Source of the DNA: Capillimicrobium parvum
GTDB lineage: Bacteria; Actinomycetota; Thermoleophilia; Solirubrobacterales; Solirubrobacteraceae
Assembly: GCF_021172045.1 (NCBI RefSeq)
Contig: NZ_CP087164.1
Span: forward strand, 4,278,001-4,342,000
DNA length: 64,000 nt
Direction: 5' to 3'
Each line of letters opens with the position of its first letter. Position 1 is the first letter of the stretch. The position numbers and the translations under genes were made by a program. A model generated the notes under the pieces. The model searched no databases and had not been told where the DNA came from. It was given only the letters and a program-made list of their open reading frames with translations. This document shows, in pieces, positions 9,039-16,600 of this stretch.

Positions 9039-9065
9039 GTGACCCCCGGATGCGCGCTGCCATGA
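9039..9065 (+). CDS. Candidate leaderless 8-codon leader ORF
   Basis: GTG at 9039 sits 5 bp after the -10-like element and opens a frame of eight codons (M-T-P-G-C-A-L-P) that stops at TGA 9063-9065, overlapping the ATG 9062 of the surface protein gene. The same geometry, with GTG 23 bp before the downstream ATG, occurs at 23057-23083. It probably couples translation on a transcript that has no Shine-Dalgarno site. This is inferred from layout only. Confidence 0.4.
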   Translation: MTPGCALP

Positions 9066-12000
9066 CCGTCCATCGCCCCGCATGGATCGGACTGGCTGTG
9101 CTGGGCGCGATTCTCGCATGCGTGCTGAGCCGGCCACCGGTCGCCGCCGCCGTGACGTGCCCGGCCGCCAACCCGGTGGTCAACGAGAACAACTGCAAGG
9201 GGACGGGATCGACCGGCTGGCGGCTGACGAACTACGACAACAACGGGGTCGCCGGCTTTGCGGCGCAGCCGAGCGTGAACGTCGGCAGCCCGGTCACCCT
9301 CGACATCGGCGCCTTCGACACGAACAACGACCGCGTCGACATCTCCGTCTATCGCATCGGCTACTACGGCGGGACCGGCGGCCGGCTCGTGCACACCGCC
9401 ACGAACGTCGCGGTCAACAACCCCTACGGGTGCGGTTCGCCGGACTCGACCACCGGGCTCGTGGCCTGCGACGGCTGGGCTCCGACCTACACGATCCCCG
9501 CCTCGGCGCTGACCACGTCGGGGGTCTACATCGCGCGCCTGCGCGCCACGGAGAGCGGCAACGAGAACGCCGTCCTGTTCGTCGTCCGCGACGACGGCCG
9601 CCAGGCCGACGTCCTCTACAAGCTGCCCACGGCGACCTACCAGGCGTACAACAACTGGGGCGGCAAGTCGATGTACGACTGGAACTCGTTCGGCTCGACC
9701 ACCGTCACCGGAGGACCCCGCGCCGCCAAGGTCTCGTTCCTGCGCCCCCTCGCCGACCTGCGCGTCGGCGACAACTGGTTCCAGAAGTCCGACTACGCGA
9801 TGGTGTTCTGGCTCGAGAAGCAGGGCTACGACGTCTCCTACACCGAGGACGTCTCGGTCAGCCAGCAGCCGTCGCAGCTCCTGGGCCACCGCGTCGACAT
9901 GGTCGCCGGGCACGACGAGTACTGGACCGGCGAGGAGATGCACGGCTACAAGGCGGCCCGCGACGCGGGCGTCTCGGTGGCCTCGTTCAGCGGCAACACG
10001 GCGTACTGGAAGACCCGCCTCGAGGACGGCGGCGACACGCTCGTCACCTACAAGACCGTGCAGGGCTCGGGCACGAACGGCGCCGCCGGTCAGAACGACT
10101 GGGGCCCGGACGGGGTCAAGAACACCGCCGACGACGCGCTGGGCCTCGACCGGATCGCCGGCACGGCCGACGACCGGCCGCAGAACGCCACGACGACCTG
10201 GCGCGACAACGGCGCGCCATCTGGCTCGCCCGACGCGCCGGCCGGCGGACGCGTCGGACCCGACGAACCCGAGAACTCGCTGTTCGGCAACATGTACGTC
10301 GGCGACAACGACTCGGTCAGCTACCCGCTCGGCGTCCCCGCCGGCAACGCCCAGAACTGGTACGCGGCCGACCGCATCTGGCGGCACACGGGCATCACGG
10401 CCGCGACCGGCGGCTCGATCGGCTCGAAGCTCGTCGGCTGGGAGTGGGACGCCATCCCGACCAACCCGCAGTACCTGGCCAAGCAGCCGGCCGGCGTCGT
10501 CCCGGTCACCGCCAGCGACACGACGAACCTCGGCTCGGAGTGGCTGATGGACGAGGGCCGCGTCTACGGGTCCTCCCCGCCGGCCGGGCAGCCCGGCACG
10601 CCGGAGGCGGTCAAGTACCGGGCGGCAAGCGGCGCATGGGTGTTCTCGGCCGGCACGAACCAGTGGAGCTGGGGCCTCGGCCCGCACTGGATCGACCAGC
10701 CCGGCAGCGGCCAGTCCTTCCAGGATCCGCCCACCGACTCGACGGACGCCCGCATCTCGCAGGCGACGTACAACATGCTCTCGGACATGAACGTGCAGCC
10801 CATCACCCCGGTGGGCCTCACGCTCGACTCCGGCAACCAGCCGCCGTCCGCATCGTTCACCGTCTCGCCGAACCCGGCGCTGACCGGGCAGACCGTGACG
10901 TTCGACGCCTCGGCGTCCACCGACACGGACGGCACGATCGCGCAGTACGAGTGGGACCTCGACGGCAACGGGACATACGAGAAGACGACGACCACGCCGA
11001 CGACCACCACGACGTACAGCACCGCCGGACCGGTGACCGCCGGCCTGCGGGTGACCGACAACGGCGGCGCGTCGACCACCACCAGCCGGAGCGTGAGCGT
11101 CTCCAGCGGCGAGCTCGGCCCGTACCCGCAGGCCGTCGTCGCCGGCGGCGCGAGCGACTACTGGCGGCTCGGGGACGTCGGCACCACGACCCTGATCGAC
11201 CAGCTCGGCGGCGCGAACGCCACGGCGCGCAACGGCGTGACCCTCGGCGTCCCCGGCGCCCTGAGCGGCGACAGCGACACGGCCGCGCGATTCGACGGCG
11301 TCAACGACGCGGCCACCGCCCCGGTCAACCTGTCGGCCACGAGCAAGCTGACCGTCGAGTTCTGGCTGAAGTGGAGCGCGTACGCCAACGACGACCGCCT
11401 GGCGATGGAGCTCACGGCGAACTTCAACCAGAACGCGGGCGGCTTCCTCGTCGACCCCAACTCGCCGCAGAACGGCGGGACGTTCGGCGTGGCGCTGGGC
11501 ATCGGCACGTCGCGCAACAACGTCTACTTCGCGCGGCCGAGCGCCGGGGCATGGCACCACTACGCGTTCGTGATGGACACGACGGCCCCGGCCGCGACCC
11601 AGATCACGCCCTACGTCGACGGCGTGGCCGTCCCCTACGCGAAGGTCGACAGCGGCACGGGCGCCGGTGCGTTCGCGAACGCGACGCTGAACATGATGTC
11701 GCGCAACGCCGCGAGCCTGTTCGGCGCCGGCGACCTCGATGAGGTCGCGCTCTACCCGACGACGCTGAGCGCCGGGACGATCGCCGGCCACTTCACGAAG
11801 GGTGGAGGGACGCTGGTCAACCAGGTGCCGACGGCGTCGTTCACCGTCTCGTCCAACCCGGTCGCGACCGGCCAGCCGGTCTCGTTCGACGCGACCGGCT
11901 CGGCCGATCCCGACGGCACCATCGCCCGGTACGAGTGGGACCTCGACGGCAACGGGACGTATGAGACCGACACGGGCACCACCCCGACGACCACCAACAT

Positions 12001-15000
12001 CTACTCCAGCGCCGCGACGGTGAACGTCGGGCTGCGGGTCACCGACAACGGCGGGGCCACCGCGACGACCACGCGGACGCTGACCGTCCAGGGGCCGGCC
12101 AACCAGCCTCCCGCGGCGTCGTTCACGATCGCGCCCAACCCGGCGACGGCGGGCCAGCAGGTCCTGTTCGACGCCGGTGCCTCCGCCGACCCCGACGGCA
12201 CCATCGCCAAGTACGAGTGGGACCTCGACGGCAACGGCACCTACGAGACCGACACCGGCACCACCGCCACCACCACCCACACGTACGCCGCCGCGGGCCC
12301 GGTCGCGGTCGGCCTGCGCGTCACCGACAACGCCGGCGCCACGGGGACCACCTCCCGCACCCTCACCGTCAACCCGCAGCAGCAGACCAGCCCGTATCCG
12401 CAGGCGATCCTGGCGACGACGGGCCTGTCCGGCTACTGGCGCCTGGGCGAGGCGTCGGGCACGACGCTGGCCAACCAGCTCGGCTCGCCGAGCCTGACCG
12501 CCCAGGGCGGCGTCACGCTCGGCGTCCCCGGTGCGATCACCGGCGATGCGAACACCGCTGCGCGCTTCGACGGCGTCAACGACGCGGCCACCGCCCCGGT
12601 CAACCTGTCGGCCACCAACAAGGTCACCGTCGAGTTCTGGCTGAAGTGGACCGCCTACGCCAACGACGACCGCCTCGCCATGGAGCTCACCCCGAACTTC
12701 AACACCAACGCCGGCGGGTTCATCGTCGACCCCAACGACGCCAGCGGCCGCTTCGCCGTGGGCATCGGCCGCTCGGGCAGCACGCGCAACAACGTCCTGT
12801 TCACCCGCCCCAGCGCCGGCACCTGGCACCACTACGCGTTCGTCATGGACTCCAGCGCTGCCGCGGCCACCCAGATCACGCCCTACGTCGACGGCCAGGC
12901 CGTCACCTACACCAAGCTCAACAGCGGCACCGGCGCCGGCAACTTCGCCAACGCCACGCTCAACGTCATGAGCCGCAACGCCGCCAGCCTGTTCGGCACC
13001 GGCGACCTCGACGAACTGGCCATCTACTCGACCACGCTCACGTCGGCGACGGTCGCCGCGCACTACAGCACCGGCCACAACGGCGGCGCCAACCAGGCAC
13101 CCACCGCATCGTTCACCGCGTCGCCGAACCCGGCCACCACGGGCCAGCAGGTGACCTTCGACGCAAGCGCCTCCAGCGACTCCGACGGCACCATCAGCCA
13201 GTACGAGTGGGACCTCAACGGCGACGGCACCTACGAGACCACGACCACCGCGCCGACGACCACGCGCACGTACACGAGCGCGGCGACGGTCACGGTGGGG
13301 CTGCGCGTGACCGACAACGGCGCGGCGACCGCCACGACGACGCGCACGCTGACCGTCCAGACGCCGGCCAACCAGCCGCCCACCGCGTCCTTCACCGCCA
13401 CGCCCAACCCGGCCACCACCGGACAGACGGTGACGTTCGACGCCTCCGCCTCCGCCGACTCGGACGGCTCGATCGCGCTCTACGAGTGGGACCTGGACGG
13501 CAACGGCACCTACGAGACGTCGACGACCACGCCGACGACGACGCGCTCCTACGCGAGCGCCGCGTCGATCACCGTCGGCCTGCGCGTCACCGACAACAGC
13601 GCGGCCAACGCCACGACGACGCGGACGCTGACCGTCCAGTCGCCCGCCAACCAGCCGCCCACCGCCTCCTTCACCGCCACGCCCAACCCGGCGACCACCG
13701 GCCAGACCGTGACGTTCGACGCCTCCGCCTCCAGCGACCCCGACGGCTCGATCGCGCTCTACGAGTGGGACCTCGACGGCAACGGCACCTACGAGACGTC
13801 GACGACCACCCCGACGACCACCCGCTCCTACGCAAGCGCCGCGTCGATCACAGTCGGCCTGCGCGTCACCGACAACAGCGCCGCGACCGCGACGACCACG
13901 CGGACGCTGACCGTCCAGTCGGTGACCGGCCAGCCGCCCACCGCGTCCTTCACCGCCACGCCCAACCCGGCCACCACCGGCCAGACCGTCGCGTTCGACG
14001 CCGGCGCCTCCAGCGACCCCGACGGCACCATCGCCAAGTATGAGTGGGATCTCGACGGCAACGGGACCTACGAGACCGACACCGGCACCACCGCCAACAC
14101 CACCCGCTCCTACACGAGCGCCGGATCGGTCACCGTCGGCCTGCGCGTCACCGACAACAGCGCGGCGACCGCCACGACCACGCGGACGCTCACGGTCCAG
14201 CTGCCGGCCAACCAGCCGCCCACCGCCTCCTTCACCGCCAGCCCCAACCCGGCCACCACCGGCCAGACCGTCGCGTTCGACGCCGGCGCCTCCAGCGACC
14301 CCGACGGCACCATCGCCAAGTACGAGTGGGATCTCGACGGCAACGGGACCTACGAGACCGACACCGGCACCACCGCCACCACCACCCGCTCCTACACGAG
14401 CGCCGGATCGGTCACCGTCGGCCTGCGCGTCACCGACAACAGCGCCGCGACCGCCACGACCACGCGGACGCTGACCGTGACGAGCAGCCAGCCGTCCAGC
14501 CCCTACGCGCAGACGGTCCTCGCGACGACCGGGCTCACCGGCTACTGGCGCATGGGCGAGGCGTCGGGCACGACGCTGGCCAACCAGCTCGGCTCGCCGA
14601 GCCTGACGGCCCAGGGCGGCGTCACGCTCGGCGTCCCCGGTGCGATCACCGGCGATGCGAACACCGCTGCGCGCTTCGACGGCGTCAACGACGCGGCCAC
14701 CGCCCCGGTCAACCTGTCGGCCACCAACAAGGTCACCGTCGAGTTCTGGCTGAAGTGGACCGCCTATGCCAACGACGACCGCCTGGCGATGGAGCTCACC
14801 CCGAACTTCAACTCCAACAGCGGCGGGTTCATCGTCGACCCCAACGACGCCAGCGGCCGCTTCGCCGTCGGCATCGGCCGGCCCGGCGGCACGCGCAACA
14901 ACGTGCTGTTCACCCGGCCCAGCGCCGGCACCTGGCACCACTACGCGTTCGTCATGGACTCCAGCGCTGCCGCGGCCACGCAGATCACGCCCTACGTCGA

Positions 15001-16600
15001 CGGCCAGGCCGTCAGCTACACCAAGCTCAACAGCGGCACCGGCGCCGGCAACTTCGCCAACGCCACGCTCAACGTCATGAGCCGCAACGCCGGCAGCCTG
15101 TTCGGCACCGGCGACCTCGACGAGCTCGCCATCTACTCGACCCCGCTGAGCGCCGCGACGATCGGCGGCCACTACGCCGCCGGGGCCAACCAGCCCCCGA
15201 GCGCGTCGTTCACGGCCACGCCCAACCCCGCCGACACCGGCCAGCAGGTCACGGTCAACGCAGGCGCGTCCAGCGACCCCGACGGCACCATCGCCAAGTA
15301 CGAATGGGACCTCGACGGCAACGGCACCTACGAGACCGACACCGCCACCACCGCCACGACGACCCGCACCTACGCGAGCGCCGGCTCGGTGACCGTCGGG
15401 CTGCGGGTGACCGACGACCGCGGGGCCACGGCCACGACGACGCGCACGCTGACCGTGCACGCCGCCAACCAGCGGCCGACGGCGTCGTTCACCGCCACGC
15501 CCAACCCCGCGACGACCGGCCAGCAGGTCGCGTTCGACGCCGGCACCTCCGCCGACCCCGACGGCACCATCGCCAAGTACGAGTGGGATCTCGACGGCAA
15601 CGGGACCTACGAGACCGACACCGGCACCACCGCCGCCGCCACCCACACCTACGCCACCGCCGGCGACGTCACGATCGGGCTGCGCGTGACCGACAACGCC
15701 GGCGCGACGGACACCACGACGCGCACGCTCACGGTCCAGGGCCCGGCGCCGGCGCCGGCGCTGCCCTCCAACCAGCCGCCCACCGCCTCCTTCATCGCCA
15801 CCCCGAACCCGGCGCAGACGGGCAGCGCGGTGATCTTCGACGCCACCGGATCCGGCGATCCCGACGGCGCCATCGCCACGTACGAGTGGGACCTCGACGG
15901 CAACGGGACCTACGAGACCGACACGGGTGCCGTCGCGACCGCGAGCCACGCCTATGACACGGCCGGCGCCGTGACCGTGGGGCTGCGCGTCACCGACAAC
16001 GGCGGCGCCACCGCGACGCAGACCGTCGCGCTGACGGTCGAGGCAGCGCCTGCCCCGGCGCAGGCGCAGGCCCCGGCGCAGGCCCCGGCGCAGGAGCAGG
16101 CCCCCGCGCAGGAGCAGGCCCCGGCGCAGGAGCAGGCCCCGGCGCAGGAGCAGGCCCCGGCGCAGGAGCAGGCCCCGGCGCAGGAGCAGGCGCCTGCGCC
16201 GCTTGCGGCCGAGCAGCCCCTGTCCTCGCCGCTGCTGACCCTGACGGCCCCGGGCGCCGACGGCGCGCACGCGGGCACCGTGCGGCTGGCGGGCGAGCGA
16301 CGGGCCCAGGTCGAGTCCGGGCGGACGGTGACGGGTTCCGTCGTCGCCGCCGGGGCCGCGCCCGGCACCTCGGCGCTGGTCCGCATCGAGCGGCCGCGCT
16401 GCACCTCGCATGGCTGCCGCTGGGTCGCCGTGCGCACGTTCACCGTCCCGCTCGACGCCGCTGGACGCGGCCAGATGCGCGTCGTGCTGCGCCGGCCCGG
16501 CGTGGTGCGCGCCTGGGCCCAGGACGCGAGCGCACCGCCGGGCGAGGCGCCGCCCGACGAACGCTACGCGTACGTCGTCGTGCGCCGGCCGCCACGATGA
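9062..16600 (+). CDS. Giant secreted protein: dimethylformamidase-like domain, 11 PKD and 3 LamG domains
   Basis: A 2512-residue protein with an N-terminal Sec signal (hydrophobic WIGLAVLGAILACVL, Ala-rich cleavage region). Residues of about 35-580 resemble the large-subunit C-terminal domain of N,N-dimethylformamidase (YRIGYYGGTGGR, QAYNNWGGKSMYDWNS, GHDEYWT). Then follow PKD1, LamG1, PKD2-3, LamG2, PKD4-8, LamG3 and PKD9-11. PKD copies start with [NG]QxPxASFTxxPNP and contain YEWDLDGNGTYE. An Ala-Pro-Gln-Glu linker and a beta-rich tail close the protein; there is no LPXTG or final membrane helix. It is likely exported and glycan- or matrix-binding. ATG 9062 is preferred over ATG 9050 because it overlaps the mini-ORF stop. 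The 3' end overlaps the FTR1-like gene by 4 bp. Confidence 0.85.
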   Translation: MTVHRPAWIGLAVLGAILACVLSRPPVAAAVTCPAANPVVNENNCKGTGSTGWRLTNYDNNGVAGFAAQPSVNVGSPVTLDIGAFDTNNDRVDISVYRIGYYGGTGGRLVHTATNVAVNNPYGCGSPDSTTGLVACDGWAPTYTIPASALTTSGVYIARLRATESGNENAVLFVVRDDGRQADVLYKLPTATYQAYNNWGGKSMYDWNSFGSTTVTGGPRAAKVSFLRPLADLRVGDNWFQKSDYAMVFWLEKQGYDVSYTEDVSVSQQPSQLLGHRVDMVAGHDEYWTGEEMHGYKAARDAGVSVASFSGNTAYWKTRLEDGGDTLVTYKTVQGSGTNGAAGQNDWGPDGVKNTADDALGLDRIAGTADDRPQNATTTWRDNGAPSGSPDAPAGGRVGPDEPENSLFGNMYVGDNDSVSYPLGVPAGNAQNWYAADRIWRHTGITAATGGSIGSKLVGWEWDAIPTNPQYLAKQPAGVVPVTASDTTNLGSEWLMDEGRVYGSSPPAGQPGTPEAVKYRAASGAWVFSAGTNQWSWGLGPHWIDQPGSGQSFQDPPTDSTDARISQATYNMLSDMNVQPITPVGLTLDSGNQPPSASFTVSPNPALTGQTVTFDASASTDTDGTIAQYEWDLDGNGTYEKTTTTPTTTTTYSTAGPVTAGLRVTDNGGASTTTSRSVSVSSGELGPYPQAVVAGGASDYWRLGDVGTTTLIDQLGGANATARNGVTLGVPGALSGDSDTAARFDGVNDAATAPVNLSATSKLTVEFWLKWSAYANDDRLAMELTANFNQNAGGFLVDPNSPQNGGTFGVALGIGTSRNNVYFARPSAGAWHHYAFVMDTTAPAATQITPYVDGVAVPYAKVDSGTGAGAFANATLNMMSRNAASLFGAGDLDEVALYPTTLSAGTIAGHFTKGGGTLVNQVPTASFTVSSNPVATGQPVSFDATGSADPDGTIARYEWDLDGNGTYETDTGTTPTTTNIYSSAATVNVGLRVTDNGGATATTTRTLTVQGPANQPPAASFTIAPNPATAGQQVLFDAGASADPDGTIAKYEWDLDGNGTYETDTGTTATTTHTYAAAGPVAVGLRVTDNAGATGTTSRTLTVNPQQQTSPYPQAILATTGLSGYWRLGEASGTTLANQLGSPSLTAQGGVTLGVPGAITGDANTAARFDGVNDAATAPVNLSATNKVTVEFWLKWTAYANDDRLAMELTPNFNTNAGGFIVDPNDASGRFAVGIGRSGSTRNNVLFTRPSAGTWHHYAFVMDSSAAAATQITPYVDGQAVTYTKLNSGTGAGNFANATLNVMSRNAASLFGTGDLDELAIYSTTLTSATVAAHYSTGHNGGANQAPTASFTASPNPATTGQQVTFDASASSDSDGTISQYEWDLNGDGTYETTTTAPTTTRTYTSAATVTVGLRVTDNGAATATTTRTLTVQTPANQPPTASFTATPNPATTGQTVTFDASASADSDGSIALYEWDLDGNGTYETSTTTPTTTRSYASAASITVGLRVTDNSAANATTTRTLTVQSPANQPPTASFTATPNPATTGQTVTFDASASSDPDGSIALYEWDLDGNGTYETSTTTPTTTRSYASAASITVGLRVTDNSAATATTTRTLTVQSVTGQPPTASFTATPNPATTGQTVAFDAGASSDPDGTIAKYEWDLDGNGTYETDTGTTANTTRSYTSAGSVTVGLRVTDNSAATATTTRTLTVQLPANQPPTASFTASPNPATTGQTVAFDAGASSDPDGTIAKYEWDLDGNGTYETDTGTTATTTRSYTSAGSVTVGLRVTDNSAATATTTRTLTVTSSQPSSPYAQTVLATTGLTGYWRMGEASGTTLANQLGSPSLTAQGGVTLGVPGAITGDANTAARFDGVNDAATAPVNLSATNKVTVEFWLKWTAYANDDRLAMELTPNFNSNSGGFIVDPNDASGRFAVGIGRPGGTRNNVLFTRPSAGTWHHYAFVMDSSAAAATQITPYVDGQAVSYTKLNSGTGAGNFANATLNVMSRNAGSLFGTGDLDELAIYSTPLSAATIGGHYAAGANQPPSASFTATPNPADTGQQVTVNAGASSDPDGTIAKYEWDLDGNGTYETDTATTATTTRTYASAGSVTVGLRVTDDRGATATTTRTLTVHAANQRPTASFTATPNPATTGQQVAFDAGTSADPDGTIAKYEWDLDGNGTYETDTGTTAAATHTYATAGDVTIGLRVTDNAGATDTTTRTLTVQGPAPAPALPSNQPPTASFIATPNPAQTGSAVIFDATGSGDPDGAIATYEWDLDGNGTYETDTGAVATASHAYDTAGAVTVGLRVTDNGGATATQTVALTVEAAPAPAQAQAPAQAPAQEQAPAQEQAPAQEQAPAQEQAPAQEQAPAQEQAPAPLAAEQPLSSPLLTLTAPGADGAHAGTVRLAGERRAQVESGRTVTGSVVAAGAAPGTSALVRIERPRCTSHGCRWVAVRTFTVPLDAAGRGQMRVVLRRPGVVRAWAQDASAPPGEAPPDERYAYVVVRRPPR
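12411..13040 (+). repeat. LamG-domain repeat, copy A (inside the giant surface gene)
   Basis: This segment, encoding LamG2, is nearly identical at DNA level to 14520-15149 (LamG3), offset 2109 bp, with long runs of unbroken identity including synonymous sites. LamG1 (about 11130-11790) is clearly more diverged. The pattern indicates recent duplication or gene conversion between copies A and B. Confidence 0.8.
13090..14480 (+). repeat. Five consecutive PKD-coding repeats of about 280 bp
   Basis: Five tandem PKD units (starting near 13090, 13369, 13650, 13926 and 14209) share most of their DNA sequence, including the segments for YEWDLDGNGTYE and VGLRVTDN. Six further units lie at about 10840, 11818, 12100, 15187, 15466 and 15769. 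The block is prone to copy-number change and to assembly collapse. Confidence 0.85.
14520..15149 (+). repeat. LamG-domain repeat, copy B (inside the giant surface gene)
   Basis: Second member of the near-identical pair with 12411-13040. Differences are few, for example in the segment just before the invariant TRNNVLFTRPSAGTWHHYAF coding region. Confidence 0.8.
16051..16198 (+). repeat. 18-bp tandem repeat coding for an Ala-Pro-Ala-Gln-Glu-Gln linker
   Basis: About seven units of GCGCAGGAGCAGGCCCCG, preceded by shorter degenerate units, encode (APAQEQ)n between the last PKD domain and the C-terminal domain. This is a flexible, probably length-variable stalk in an exported protein. Confidence 0.85.
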
